A DNA stretch of 64,000 bases from contig NW_024468916.1 of the NCBI RefSeq assembly GCF_011745365.1, forward strand, positions 603,630 through 667,629, written 5' to 3'. The stretch's first letter is position 1; every line of letters starts with the position of its first letter. This stretch comes from Cryphonectria parasitica EP155 (lineage: Eukaryota; Ascomycota; Sordariomycetes; Diaporthales; Cryphonectriaceae). The notes beneath the pieces are model-generated. The model saw only the letters and a list, made by a program, of their open reading frames with translations. It did no database searches and had not been told where the DNA came from. A program made the translations under genes and the position numbers. Positions 10,464-23,370 of the stretch are shown here, piece by piece.

Positions 10464-13400
10464 CGATGTCTTGATAATTTAGTTCATGACTAGCGCTTAA
10501 GTCTGAATTGGTTGAGACTTTCGTGCACACATCGAGTGGGCAAGAAATAGCGAGGATGAGAAATACAAGACAGGAATCAAAAAAGAGATGAGCGCCCAAT
10601 CCGCGTTACCTTAACTGTAACAGGAGAACATACTTAGGCAAGGGAAGAGCAACTTCATCATACGGGCAAGAGCCATCATGCAGCTCAAGTCTCTCTTTCC
10701 CGTGCCCTGTCTCACCCTGCCACTCGAGATCCTGGTCCTGATGACGTTGGATCACGGCTCCAAGTCACACAGTGGCTTGATGTTGACTCTCAGCGTCTGA
10801 AAGATACGAGGTTCCATTATTGTGGTTTCCGTTATATTGGTTTCCATCTAAACTGCCTTTGCTGAGATCAGCCTTGATTCAAGTCGGATCCATGCAGTCA
10901 CGAGCTATCTGTCCAGATACTGAACGTCATTGCCTGTGAAAAGGGGGGAATGCTCAGAGTTTTTGTGAAGGACTGGGAAAACTGAACCGAAGAATATGTT
11001 CAAACCACTCCTCACCGCTTTTTTCTTCTTCTCCTGTACGCCAATTATTAGCGCAATTGAGTTGTTGATAGTCTCGAGCTTGTTGATGTGCGATCTGCCT
11101 ATCTATAGAAACACGGCTGGTCTTTGTACTAGTGAAAAATGACCAGTAATTAGCTTTCCTCATGCTGAACAAGTAACATGTGCAACGGTGTAAGGAGAAC
11201 GACATGGCTATGACAATTAGCTTTGAGCATTGATGTGGGAACTACACCATTGCTGAAGATGCACTCTCTTTTGATGTTGATCTTCAGGGAGACGTAATCT
11301 TATAATTACAGGCTCTACCTGGCAAACTTTGGGAAGGCAAATGCCCCGAGTCATAAGATGGCATTCACAAGATCAAGACTTCTGTGTGCCTGTTGGAGAG
11401 AGTCGATCCAGCTTTCCTCCCAATTTCAAATCCTTACTGCTGGTCCCAGCTCAAAGGGACCATGATTGAGGTTGCAGGTCTTGTGACATACGATATTGAT
11501 CTGCTATAGTAATAGCCTTGTCCTCAAAGCCATAGCTTAGCAGGGTCTCAAATAGCTGTCATACTTTTCGTCTTCATATGATCACATGGTCACTTGATTT
11601 GATGATTTCCATCTATGTGTTGGCATGATTCAGAGCCAAGTATGATTGCTTCGTTGCAAATGCATAGTTGACTTCATACACTTGAAGTTTAAATGCACAA
11701 TATAGTTGCATCCGAATCGTCCCCTACCTCTGGTTACATGTATGCTCTCGAAGGCTTCATTGCTCCGACAAGTTGAAAGACCTGGAGTTTTACAGACTTG
11801 ATACCTTTGTTGTATTCCCAAATCTGCATGCAATTTTACAGGTGTGGATTATGTGTCCTTGAAATAGTACATATAGCTTTTTTGACTGTGATTGAACATG
11901 TGCTGTGGTCCGAGGACCTGTTGCTTAAGCTCCTTGTTATTCAATATGAACTCAATCACGAGTCATACTTTGAACTCACGGGTTACAGGCCCTTTCTAGC
12001 CTGCTTGTTATACATGTCCAAATCGAGAAAGGTGTTCTAAGCCTTGTACAGGTAAGAAAATACTCTCAATACCAGGCATATTTCTCAATCTCTGGGCCTG
12101 TGTCGATATTGCTTGGTGACGCCATGTTGTGCTTTTCTATGTACTCTCAATCTTGTCTTCGCTACATGAGCCAACAGGTCTTACAATAGTCCATCCCCTG
12201 CTTATATCAGATGATAGATACAGTATGTATCAGCTATAGCTATAATGATATTGCCAAGATGCTGTCTATCACCTGCAGCTTATGTACGATGAAGTCTGCG
12301 ATAATTCGCAGCCCTTGATAGCTAGCGGTTATCACAGGCGTGAGACAAGTTTTTGGGGCTTTAGAAAGGCTCATGGGACAATTACATTACAGTTGCAGTA
12401 CTTTGTTGGCGAATGAGCTCAAAGGCCAGGGGAATACCACTATGTACTTAAGTACTATATAGGGGCTCGATTTCTCGTCAAGATTGTGACGGAGAAGAAA
12501 TTAGAGAACCCGAGAGACTATCAAGACCCGCATGGACAATAATAGCGCAAGTCATGACAGCGGATCAATAAGACACAATAAAGATTATGATATAGTAGCC
12601 ACAGCGAAGAGAGAGCAAAATCATCATACGCAGGTGATTCCACAATAATTACTCAATTGCCCACACAAGTTACAAAGCGAAGTTGTTTGAAACAATGAAT
12701 CTGATGATCTCGCTTATCAACATGTTATCTAGAGAACTATCTAACATTTCATCAGTGTCTCTCATGCTACAGGTTTTGCGGTGTTGAGCTCATCACATGG
12801 AAGAAAGATTTAAGAGCGTAGACTTGATCGAGTTGCAAACATGTCCTCGGTCTTGGTGTTTTGCATGAAAAGACAGTAATTGATATGATTACCCAATAGT
12901 CTTATGCGGGATCTTTGGATGCTCTATTATTACTGTCTTGCTTCTCGGGTGCTGTTTCCAAGCCATGAAACTGATACATACCGATGTCGAACCTACAAAA
13001 CGCCCAACCCTAGGATATATTTGTACGCTGCGCTGGTTTCAGAGACGCCATGTGTAAGGCTGGATAGTGCTTGAGCATTGTTTGAGTTGCTGATGTGAGA
13101 GCATTTTGCGAGTGCCCCTCAGGGTAAGGAGTGGCTGGTGTAGTCTGCTGGGATTTGCACCGTTTCCTGGTCACAAGAGACAGTTTAACGAACTGCGAGA
13201 CAGGTGAGAGAGAGAGTCTACAAGTTGTTTCAGCACCTTGACAAGCCTGGGATCCAGCTTTGCAGTTGAACGTAGGGCTGAATCTGAGGAGAAAAAGAGG
13301 GACAGCTACCGCAAGTGCCCATGTGTGGCTAAGATGCCTGGGCAAGGGCAGCTCAAGGCTGAACTAATGTCTAATGTGAACAACTAATTAATATAAGCCT

Positions 13401-13600
13401 GCCCCCCCCGCCCCCCAGGTTCTTTCTTTTGCTTCTTCTCTCCTCTTCTTCTGTACTTAAATTTCTTTTTGTTTACTGTTCATTGGAACCGTAGACAGTG
13501 AGTTTGTGTCAGCGTTGGATTCTGAAGTTGCCAAGCATTCGCCTGTCATCAAGAAGCGCTTAAAATCATCTGAGAAATGGAGCCAGGCGATTTAAGGCTG
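10464..13600. other. gene-free, AT-shifted 3.1 kb stretch
   Basis: No ORF longer than about 110 codons and none recognisable. By eye the sequence is poorer in G+C and richer in TpG/CpA and TpA than the flanking genes. That could mean an old, mutated transposon copy, but no terminal repeats or transposase/RT remains were seen. Confidence 0.45.
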
Positions 13601-14575
13601 CTGAGACGTGTTTGAGACCGGACGACGGCAACCAAGTGGTTCGTTCAACTCTTGTCCTCGATAACCGATGAGGCATGTTCTATTTTACAACAGATGAATT
13701 CTCCTCACGTGGCCTCGCAACGCTTCTGGGCTGACCTGTCTCGTGCAACATTTAGACTCATTAGAAACGCCCTTCCCGCCCCGCCGGATCGAAATAGACT
13801 CAAGACATCGGCACGTCAAGATCTGCAGGCGATAATGCACCGACGGGCTCAACGGTAGCAGGCTTTCGCATGTGTGTACGGCCCAGCCCTCCACTAGCCA
13901 GTTGACCACGTCGCTAAATGTATTGAACCACTATATGATCAAAAGCAGCCAGAAAACCTGCTGTCGTGCGTGTCCTGCAGTGCTTCTGTCACATTTTGTC
14001 ATTATTCGTGTCCCAAACAGGCTGGCGCTGCTCCGGGTCAAACCGGGCTGCCGGCGTCGTTAGCTAAATTCAGGTGGTTGCTCCGGCCCTCAAAAATGGC
14101 TTCGGCTGCAAAGAATTGGAAAGAGACATGCAGATATTGAAAGCAGACGTGCAGATATTGATTGGCTTTAAAGTCGCTCGCCAGCCAGGAGCAGCACTAT
14201 CGTTTACTTTCCAGACCGCTCACGTTATCCACCACCTTTTGTGCTTCACTCTTGGAACTATCGTGAGCAGGTGACATCAGATTATCAAGACTAGATACCC
14301 TCATTATCGGCAGTCGGTCGGTAAGTCGGGATCATGACCTAAGAGGGGCGAAGATCAGCACGAAGGGGACTGAGACACCCCCAAAAATGAAGGGACCCAC
14401 AATGGCTGGCCAGCGTGTGGACCAGGTGCGTGTGGTCCCACAATACGTACTCTGCAGTAGGGGCGGAGGCTTTGCTGTACGAACGGACCTGTTCTGCTAC
14501 CTGAGCATGTGGTCATTATCCTATCACCGTAGTACTCTACCATGGTTGCAGTGGGTAAAATCAGGTGCGATTGCG

Positions 14576-14598
14576 GTGTGTGTGTGTGTGTGTGTGTG
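14576..14598. repeat. (TG)n microsatellite
   Basis: About 11 TG units in gene-free DNA. Confidence 0.95.
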
Positions 14599-15005
14599 CG
14601 TGCAAAGAAGCACTGGCGCCTCAAGTGATCATGTTCGGTACTCCTATGGATCCATCTCGTATGCGACCTGGTACTTCGAGACTTGTCTTCCAGGGTTCAA
14701 GTCGCCAAGTCTGTGCCAAGTACAATTTTGAGACGCTTCTTTCTCCTCCGGGCTCAAAAGCTTAACAGCAATGAAATGCAGCGCACGGAGCTCTTCTACC
14801 CTTTTCTCTGCCCCATGTTGTGCCTTTTCACCCCCAAATTCTCGAGTGGTTGTTGGGCTGGCGCCGCCACGGCTGATAACAGTGGTCGGCGGAGAGTCGG
14901 TTTTACGAGCCGCGTGCCCACAGCGCTCTCGAATCTGAAGCAGCGGCTTGTGTCCAGCCTTTTGCCATTCCAAAAAGGGCTCGAGTACTGCCATTTTGAC
15001 TGATG

Positions 15006-15043
15006 CTCTCTCTCTCTCTCTCTCTCTCTCGCACGCGCGCGCG
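15006..15043. repeat. (CT)n then (CG)n tract
   Basis: About 12 CT units followed by an alternating GC-rich stretch up to 15043. The alternating purine-pyrimidine part could adopt non-B structure. Confidence 0.85.
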
Positions 15044-17736
15044 CTCTCGCACAGAGTGAAGAGAGTAGGGGGGCCCTTTCCTCGCCCATCGGGGTCGTGT
15101 CCCGCCCTGCCACCCCTCCACCTTGCCCACTCAATGTAATTATGGTTATAATCAGACTACAGCGACCTCATTACGGCTTGGTCCTGCCGCAGGAAGCTCG
15201 ATAGTGTCTCCTGCTAGGATGCGGCTTAGGTCAGGACGGCTGGCTCGCGAATGCTGTTTGCCACTAGATCTCTGCGTTGTAAGAGCAAATATTTGAAGGC
15301 AAAGACCAGCGACTGGCTGGATGGGAGCGGATAGGCCCTCACTATTGACAAGCCATTGTCTTGTGTGCTTGTGTGGCTGGGGCGTTGCAGTGATGGTGCA
15401 GTTAGTGGTCCACCATCACCACCACCTCCTGTTCGGATGCCAACGCTCACTAGCAGCATAAATGAATGGCGAGATGTACTATAGTATGTGGAGTGAATTT
15501 ACCCTCAAGATCAGCCGGCAGACAAGAGCGGGACCTCTCTAGCCGGCTCCGCTGGTCCCGCTCGAGGACGGAGTTGGGCAAAGTCCGCTCCTTACAAGCC
15601 TCAATCTGCCCGAGACTGCCGTCAAACGGTGGTAATGATGATGATGCAAAATTTGGTCTGCCAGACCAGGCCACTGTTGCACTGCACGACCGCAGACAGC
15701 CGACGGGCCGCCCAGAGGGGTAACCTGCTTCCACAGGCTATATAGTAGACTGCTATATATTTGCAGTCTCGACGGTGTGATTTGACCTAGGCGTAGAAGG
15801 CTAGCTCAGATTGAAGGAAGAAAAAAAAGAGAGAGAAAAAATACAACGCCCATCGTGACGTGACGTCTTCACACGGTAGAGGGTTGAAGAAGAAGGAGGA
15901 GCGGACTCGGGGCTGCTAGCGTAGCGCGGGCCCCCATTTGGTTCCGTTGCCATACTATGGTAGCAGTGCCTTGGTACCAAATCCATCGAGTGATGCACTG
16001 TAAAAAAAAGGAACACGACAAGGGTGCAATATTGATCGCCAATATCACGAGCCTGATATAGGAGGGGAGTGTACCTGCATTAAGAGCACGACTGAATTGC
16101 GGACGAGTTAGTTCTGCGCATTGTAGGATTGAAAGGTTTTATTGTAATGCCTCTCAAAAGAATTTCTTTGTTCATGCACGCTGTCATATACACACCCGCT
16201 CACTCGAACCAAAGAGAGAGAAAAAAAAGAACAAGCGGGGCCAGAACCATTGCTGTAGTTCGTCACTTGTCGCCTATGTCTCACAGTTGATTGACCATCC
16301 AAGTTTTTCCCCTCCCTCCTCCACCCTCCTTGTCCACTCTATCCAATGCAAGGGGACGGGGGCGATGAGCCCGGAGGGTACGGAGGGGATATGAGAGAGA
16401 CCAGGTCTAGACAGGGCTTGTTGACCAGTGAGAGGAGAACCACTGGCTGCCTTCGGCTCCGCACTGCTACTATGGTGCTAACTCAGGCCACCAATGGCGC
16501 GTGACTACATGTGATTATCGTATAGCATGGTACAGGGTACTTTCTTGTCAACGTTTCATTCGCCGTATCTTGCTGTCCTTCAGACGTCCTGACTCCTGTA
16601 TCGTGTACTAAGGTAGTACCAAAGCAAGTAGTCCTCACACCCCTTTGCTTCTCTGCTAGGTGTATCCATGCTGTCCCTGGTCTTTTCGTCCTTCGCGCCT
16701 CCATTTGTCCTTGTTAGCACATCTTGGCCTTGGTCCTGGAGAGCGAGAGAATCCTTCCTACACACACACACACACAGAAACAGACACCCACCCAAACCCA
16801 GCTAACTTTCTTTGTCTATCTCTTCCCCTCTCTCTCTGTCTCTGACACACTCATCCACCCACACCCACACCTGTAGCACAATCCATATCGTGTGTTGTGG
16901 CCTTCTTCCATCGCTTCCATTGCTTCCATCACTTTTTTCACACAACCTCCCTGACTGTTGCCTCTCTTGCTTGCCCTTTGCTACAGAGTAATAGAGTCTT
17001 CTAGTACGAGCGATCCCCACCTAGGCTAGGAGCCTTTGTCTAGATCGGACCAGCTCTGGATTTTGGGTTCTGAATTCTGGATCCTACTAACAGTATCCTG
17101 GCCACGTTCCGGTCCCAGCCCAGCTCCACCCTTTCGACTCGGGGCTGTTTCTCTCTCTGTCCCCCCTCTTTTGTGTCTCATCGAGACCTGACCTAGTCCG
17201 CACTGACCACTTGGGCCATCCATCCATTCGCTGGTTCCCTTTGTGGTGCCTTGGCTACGAGGGCCCCCCTTTTCTCTTTGCCCTTCCAACCTCTCTCCAC
17301 TCTCATCTCATCCACCAACACCAACCACCACAACAACACACCACACGAAACACCGCCATTGACAGCCTCTCACGAACCATCAGGACATCCAGGCGTGGCA
17401 TCGAGAGCGAGAGAGATCATTTTTACGAAATTGAGAGATACAACTTTTCACCGTCTAAGAAGATCGACACACGGGAGATATTTGGAAGGGAGATACGAGG
17501 ACTGGTCTGTTGGGCAACGAGGACATTGCTGGGCAGTCCGATGACTTGACAGGTCTCTTGAACCACCTCGGCGGATTGAGCCTGCTCTTGCCCCCTACTG
17601 CTGCTCACTCAACCGACCACCTCAAGACCCACGCACACGTCGTCTCTCGTCGACCTCTGTGTCGTTTTATCCTCGCCCATCTCGACCTGCTTCTGGCGAT
17701 CGTCGCGATTCGACATCGTGACCCGTTTCAATTGAC

Positions 17737-20188
17737 ATGGGCGATCGAAACCCCAAGGCATCCGATCCGGAGAGGAGGGCATCAGTGAGGACTTCGAGAA
17801 GGGTATCACTATCACAGGGCGGACATGCAGATGTTGTACACGACGGATTTGCCGTCGCCGATAACATTACTGATCCCACCAACAATCACCACGATAATGA
17901 CGATAATGATGATGACGACGATGACTACGCGCTCGCCCTTGCTGGCATGGTCTCAGATGGCTTCCGCCCGGAACCTACTGCATCTATTGCACCCATGACT
18001 ACGAGTGACGCCGCCGCCGTCATTCCCACCGAGCCAGCCGCGCTACCGGATGCAACAGCCTTCCGACCGGCCTCCGCCGGCTCAACATCAACTCCTCGGC
18101 TCAATAGGTCAAGTATATCGAAGGCACCTGGCGGCCGCGACTCCTTCACACTCAGACACGACGGCGCCAATGGGCATGTCGCGGGCGCCTCGCTGTCGCG
18201 AGTCTCCAGTGCCTCTGGCGAGAGGGCATTCATCCCAGTAGATGGGCCATACCGAGGCCCGTCGGGACCGTCACACCCTTATCAGATGTACTCGCAGGAT
18301 ACCCGACTGGCAAGGACAATGAGTGTTGCCACCACATCAACCACACCAACCGCTCGACCTGAATCCGAATACAACGGCCCGACCGGGCCCTCGCATCCCT
18401 ACTCTATGTACCCACAGAACCCAGTCGAGGAGACACCCCGGCAGCCCGCCGTGCCAGCCATCCCGGTGGGCTTTGTGAATACCCCAGACCCCTATCAACG
18501 GCGACTCGGGCCGGAAGGTGAGGACATGGCAGACATTATTGGTCCCGACGGTCACACCGAAGAATTGCCTCCATACACGAGATACCCGGACGAGTACTAC
18601 ACACGAAAGATACGGGACAATGACGAGTCGCAGCGAGATGGCGGGGCTTCAGGCGCAGGCCCGTCAGGCGCCGCTGCGGGTGCCGCCGTCACCATGGCGG
18701 CGATACCAACAGCATCGAGATCAGCTGCAGGCGCAACCTCACCAGCACCAATACCCGGTGCTGGTGGTTTGGGGCTGGCTGCTCGCAACCCGGAGTACGA
18801 TGCCCGATCTGTCGATGGCTCTGGAGTACTGTCAGGGTCACGACACTCATCGAGAAGCTTCACAAACGAGAGCCATCACGAGGTTAACACGGCAGCCGCG
18901 GAACTGTCAGAGAAGCCGCAGCTCAGCAAATATCAGAAGTTCGCCAAGAAGAAGGCCTGCGGCGTGATACCATACTGGGCGCTGGGCCTAACCTTTACTG
19001 CCATTGTGATCGTCCTCGTCATCGTCGCGGCTGTGGTCGGGTCTTTGCTATCGCACCACAAGCCTACAAATCATCTGGGAAATAGTGCCACAAAGTGAGT
19101 ACACAATCTCGTTTCGGCAGCGGGGTACATCAGTATACTAACCAAGTCTCTCACGTAGCTACCAAGATAGCGTGCCCACCATCACCGTCACGTTTGACGC
19201 CACACCGATCCCCACGCCCTCGAATTTGCCCGATCTTGCTGAGGGCTCATTTGGTCTACCTCTGAACCTGAACCAGGACCCTAACACCTGCTTTAACGAC
19301 ACATCTCAGACATCTGCATGGAGTTGCAATATCATCTTCCAGCAGGCCATGTCCCTGCAGGTTCAGATCACGAGGAACGCGCCCCAGCTCGGCAAGGACG
19401 GCAATTACGACGTCATGATGTTCGCCAACACCTCGAGCAATAACGACGGCACTGGCAACAATGGTGGTCCCCTGTCGTATGGAGCAAGCGCCCCGGTCAT
19501 CAAGCCTGCGATGAATATGGAGCTTGTCAACGACACCTTCGACATCGAGCGGGGACCGGCTTGGTTCAGGATGCTGCCTTATAACAAGACTGTCGTCGTG
19601 CAAGAGGACCTCCTGTCCGCATCTTCATCATCCAAGAAGCTACGGCGCTCTTCATACCCGATCCCGACTGTGGGCCACTTCCAGCGAAAAGGTGTTGCAA
19701 ATGCGGGAGACAAGCCATGGATTTGCACTTGGCCTGATACCTTTGTGGAGATGTTCATTTATGCCGAGCAAAACAGTAGCTATGCGTCCGAGTCAACGGC
19801 GACGATAACGACAGCGCCGCCTCCTTCCCAGACAGCGACGGGAAGTTCTTCCGCGGCCACATCGACTGGTACCGGTGGCAGCAGCAATGGCGGCGGCGAT
19901 ACCGAGATTATCAACATGGCGCATCTCACGGCCTATCCTAGAGCCGTCAAGGTGAAGGAGCGCCGTCTGAGCAACTCGCCGCAGCCATACTGCGTCCAGG
20001 TCGAGGTCACCGACAACAACACCACACAACCAGTACTGGACGCGAAGGGTAAACAGGTGACAGTCCTGATCGAGGAATTGGAACAGCAGAACGGCATGGG
20101 CAAGCGGGAGTACGAGGAGACATGGCTAGCACGTCGTGACGGCGACGGCGATATGAGCGACTGCGGTTGCATGTGGTTCTCATCATGA
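17737..20188 (+). CDS. DUF7820-like single-pass membrane protein
   Basis: Predicted 795 aa. Exons are 17737-19094 and 19159-20188; the 64-nt intron has a GTGAGT donor and phase 2. Residues 1-410 are low-complexity and likely disordered: an acidic Asp run near 55, then two related blocks ending in GPSHPYQMY and GPSHPYSMY, then a conserved stretch around GPDGHTEELPPYTRYPDEYY. One membrane helix (about 411-438) precedes a C-terminal region of about 350 residues with many N-glycosylation sites and paired cysteines, so it is probably outside the cytosol. The layout matches a family found in filamentous ascomycetes that I believe is DUF7820; this comes from memory. No enzyme motif is visible. Function unknown. 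Confidence 0.82.
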
Positions 20189-21081
20189 GCCAGCCAGCCA
20201 CCACCAACACCTTTTCTTTTATTACGACAAATTCCGATCTGTGATGGAGACCTCTGGTTTTGAGGCAGCAACCCCTTGCATGACGGCAACAGCGGCCGGC
20301 GCGACGAGGCTCTCCCTCCGTTGGCGTTGGCGGGCATAGGTCTCCTCGAGTGCGATTTTACTTATTCTTTTCTTTTCACTATATTTGTTCACCCCCATGG
20401 AACGGGGGCAGATTTCTGGCGTTGAGTTCCAGACACGTCTCGACTGCCATTTCCTACGGTGACCAAGTCTATACCAGTTGTACAACGAACTTTTTCGAAT
20501 GTGTGCGACATCTCTGGGAACAAATGGAGTTCAGGGCGACGGGGGATCTGTGCGACGGCCCTCGCGCAAAAAAGCTTTGGCGTTTGATATTTTGACTGGC
20601 ATATTCATCCTCATCTACCTGTCTGCGACTCCGACATTACTCTTTTTCTTTTTCTTTATTGGGAACTACCACACTGGCACCGAGAATCTTGTGCTGGAAG
20701 AGGGATCAGGGGCAGGCGAACAGCGGGCATGGGGCGCTGTCGATGCTGATGATCGCGTCGGGAATGGAAACTGCGTTACACGTGTACACATTATTGAGGA
20801 GTGCGATCTGAGGAGAGCACCAGCACTAGAACGCATGCACGGCAGCAGAAAATATCTTCTTGTTCCGTTTTGCTGTATGTATACCACCTAACTGAGCGAA
20901 ATAAAGAGCGCGAAAGGCCTTAATGGTACGACACAATCTTGTGTGTGTATGTGTGTGAGTGAGTGAGAAGTAAGCTGAAGCAAGAGTCATGGTGGTGCCT
21001 CTTGGGTGGCTGACCTGGATATACCATTGCAACTAGACATGTGAAGTCAAAGAAAATAAATACCCTACTGTATCTACTCAC
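20189..21081. other. intergenic, convergent 3' flanks
   Basis: Lies between the DUF7820-like gene (+) and the CCDC174-like gene (-). A 137-codon open frame at 20478-20891 has no protein-like features. Nothing else seen. Confidence 0.55.
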
Positions 21082-22149
21082 TCACTCTTGTTGATCACGT
21101 CCCCACTCGCCGGCTAGCCCGTCTAGAAAACTATCTGCCAGCTTCTGCGCCCTCTTCTCCCCCTTCTCCTTTCTCCTCTCCTCGATGACCCTCCTCCGCT
21201 CCTCAATCTCCTTGCGCCTCGAGTCCCTCTCCTCCTCCCGCCTCTCCCTCTCCCGCTCCGTAGTCTCCCTCTCCTTAGCCAGCCCCTCCATCTCTTTGGT
21301 GCGCGTCTCCTCGTCCTTGCTGAACTGGAAGAACCCGACGCCCTTGGTCCTGATCTCGGCCGCGGCGTCGTAATGCTTCATCTCAGGCGGGGTCAGGCTC
21401 CTGTCACGTTTGCGGGCGAGGGCCTCCATCTCGGCCTCGTCGCGGGCCACAAAGGCCTCGGACTGGATCGCGTCGCCGTAGATGACGTTGGCCGGCGCCT
21501 TGGGCCGCGCGGACATGCGCTCGAGCTCGATGGTGGTGTGCTCGCGGGCGCGGAGGCGGCGCTCCAGCCGGAGCTTCTCGGCGCGCGTGCCGGTGCGCGT
21601 GCGGCCGAACTCGTCTGTGTATGTGATGATCTCCGTGTCGTTGTTGTCAGAGTAGTCGTCGTCATCGTCTTCGCCCGAGGACGACGGCGGTGCCCTGCTG
21701 CTGGCGTCGTCCTGCTGGGCCTCTGCCCATTTGCGGTCAAAGTCGACGAGCGGAGCGGCCTCGCCTTCCTTGGGCACATAGTCGCCGCGCTTCATGGCGG
21801 CATAGAGCCTGGCCTTCTCCTCCATCCTGCGCCGGGCCGAGAGGAGTTCATTCTTCTCGTCTTCTGTCCCAGCGACCTCCTTCAGCACCAGCCTGCCCTT
21901 GTCCCGGTCCCGGTCTGCCTTTTCGGATTTTCGTTTTGCCTTGACGCCGGCGAAGATGTCAGTCTTTGCCTTGGACGGGCGTGGCCGTGCTTGTGTGGTA
22001 GAGGCGGAGGCGGAGGAGGATAGCGGCGTCTTGGAGGTGTTGATGAGGGAGGCCAGCTCGGATTTGAAGGCGAGGGAGGAGGGAAGCAGCGTCTCCTTCT
22101 TCTGGCGCTTGGGGGCACGCTGGCCGTACAGATTTGGATCCTGAGGCAT
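21082..22149 (-). CDS. CCDC174-like coiled-coil protein
   Basis: Single exon, 355 aa, starting at MPQDPNLYGQRAPKR (the frame is open 18 codons further upstream). Features in order: a basic, nuclear-signal-like N-terminus; a Ser/Thr-rich linker; ARRRMEEKARLYAAMKRGDY; an acidic run; YTDEFGRTRTGTRAEKLRLE, the hallmark of the CCDC174 family; then GVGFFQFSKDEETR and a long Arg/Glu-rich coiled coil at about 250-330. CCDC174 in animals is a nuclear, RNA-processing-associated protein; the fungal function is inferred only from this. It is convergent with the DUF7820-like gene. Confidence 0.82.
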   Translation of the reverse strand: MPQDPNLYGQRAPKRQKKETLLPSSLAFKSELASLINTSKTPLSSSASASTTQARPRPSKAKTDIFAGVKAKRKSEKADRDRDKGRLVLKEVAGTEDEKNELLSARRRMEEKARLYAAMKRGDYVPKEGEAAPLVDFDRKWAEAQQDDASSRAPPSSSGEDDDDDYSDNNDTEIITYTDEFGRTRTGTRAEKLRLERRLRAREHTTIELERMSARPKAPANVIYGDAIQSEAFVARDEAEMEALARKRDRSLTPPEMKHYDAAAEIRTKGVGFFQFSKDEETRTKEMEGLAKERETTERERERREEERDSRRKEIEERRRVIEERRKEKGEKRAQKLADSFLDGLAGEWGRDQQE

Positions 22150-22983
22150 GACGGAGGTGAAGGTGGAGGGGGGGTCGTCTCTCTCAAACGGACATGACAA
22201 CAATTTCCGAGCTTCCTGGTTCTGGACGGTCGGCGACGTGCGTGGGGTGAGGTAGGTGGACCCTTGTGATGATGATCATCTAGGGCCTAAGGATGGTTAC
22301 TACGGTACTGTATTGTAAATGGGTATAAGTGATTGTTAAACGTTACAGTGGATTGAGAGCCCCTAAGGGCCATTCCCTAGCAAGCCGTGGCACCCCACCA
22401 AGGCCCAAACCCGGTCTGCCTACCCCCCAACCCCAGGAACGATCAGTGGTGGGTGAGCGGCACTGACAACAATCACTTGCTTCCAGCGTGCATAGCAAGC
22501 CAGTGGCGCTGGCCATTCAGATTGCCCGAAGGGTGGGTTGATGAGTCCTGCACGAGACATGCGCTTTCTGCTGGGATTATTTCCCCTTGTTTTTTTTTCT
22601 TCTTAATTTTGTTTATCTGTACGCTATTGACTTATTCTAATGACCTGTCTACCGTTTCCTAATCTTTACACTTTTTCACTATGCTATGCTTGTTCTTCTT
22701 CTTGTCCCAGCCTGACTGAACAATTTGGGTGGCGCATGAACCCACTTTATCTCTTGTCGCTCTCGCTCTCGCTCGCGCCGTGAACATCCCCCGCCTCTTG
22801 AGAAAAGTCACGTCACGTCCCTGTCCTGCCCTCGCGGTTCCGACTCAAGATCGGTTGCCAGCTACCTGAAAGCTCCCGGCTGCCTTTCACCCAGCTCAGC
22901 TCGGAATCTACGGTCCTGTACAGTATAAAACGGGAATCAAAGCCGATTGTTTGCGTCTCTCGAATGCTCCCTCCATCTTGAGA
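22150..22983. other. intergenic, divergent promoter region
   Basis: Between the CCDC174-like gene (-) and the small membrane protein gene (+). Contains a TATAAA at 22924 close to the latter. No coding signal. Confidence 0.55.
22924..22929 (+). promoter_or_regulatory. candidate TATA box of the small membrane protein gene
   Basis: TATAAA lies 55-60 nt upstream of the ATG at 22984, in a usual position for a fungal core promoter. It supports a transcript starting just downstream. Confidence 0.45.
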
Positions 22984-23370
22984 ATGCACGTCCTGCAGTC
23001 CCTGGATATGGACTCCCTTCATGAGTTTGCAGCGGCTCTGGAGTCGAGGATGACAGACATGCTCGTCATCTCGGACTCCTACTCCTGGGTCGTCAGGCTC
23101 ATCTCTTGGTTCTTTGTAAGGCTCTTCCTCCTCCTGATCGACGACCCGACCAGACCGTTTGAAGAACCACAGTGAGCGTTGTTGCTGACATTCAGCCCCC
23201 CTCCAAATTGGTAGATCACACTGGCGCTCTCCTTCTGGACCCCCATCGCCGTCCTGATCGTCTTCGATTTCCTCCTCTGGATTTACCGCCTCGTGATCCC
23301 TGCCACAATTACCAACCCTCGAGCACGACGGAGGCGCGAGTCGCTGAGTCACCCTGTCTCGACGACTTAG
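22984..23370 (+). CDS. small two-helix membrane protein, 95 aa
   Basis: Built from two exons, 22984-23115 and 23215-23370. The 99-nt intron has a GTAAGG donor, a GCTGAC branch site at about 23183 and a TAG acceptor, all in phase 0. The protein has a soluble start of about 30 residues (MHVLQSLDMDSLHEF...), a hydrophobic helix ending WVVRLISWFF, a second helix SFWTPIAVLIVFDFLLWIY, and a basic tail with RARRRRESL. Joining the exons creates a continuous hydrophobic segment, which supports the model. I do not recognise a family. A 255-codon antisense frame across the same place looks like a shadow. Confidence 0.6.

Larger units (their letters stand above)
13601..17736. other. intergenic and long 5' flank of the DUF7820-like gene
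   Basis: No convincing coding sequence. It has a TG microsatellite at 14576, a CT plus CG tract at 15006-15043 and a CA tract at 16760. From about 16640 to 17736 the plus strand is strongly pyrimidine-rich, as in long fungal promoters and 5' UTRs. Confidence 0.5.

Noticed and set aside
14640..14710. Possible T-arm-like GGTTCAAGTC
   Set aside because: No matching D arm or acceptor stem; no cloverleaf.
21373..22023. 216-codon plus frame opposite the CCDC174-like gene
   Set aside because: Codon-bias shadow of the minus-strand coiled-coil gene.
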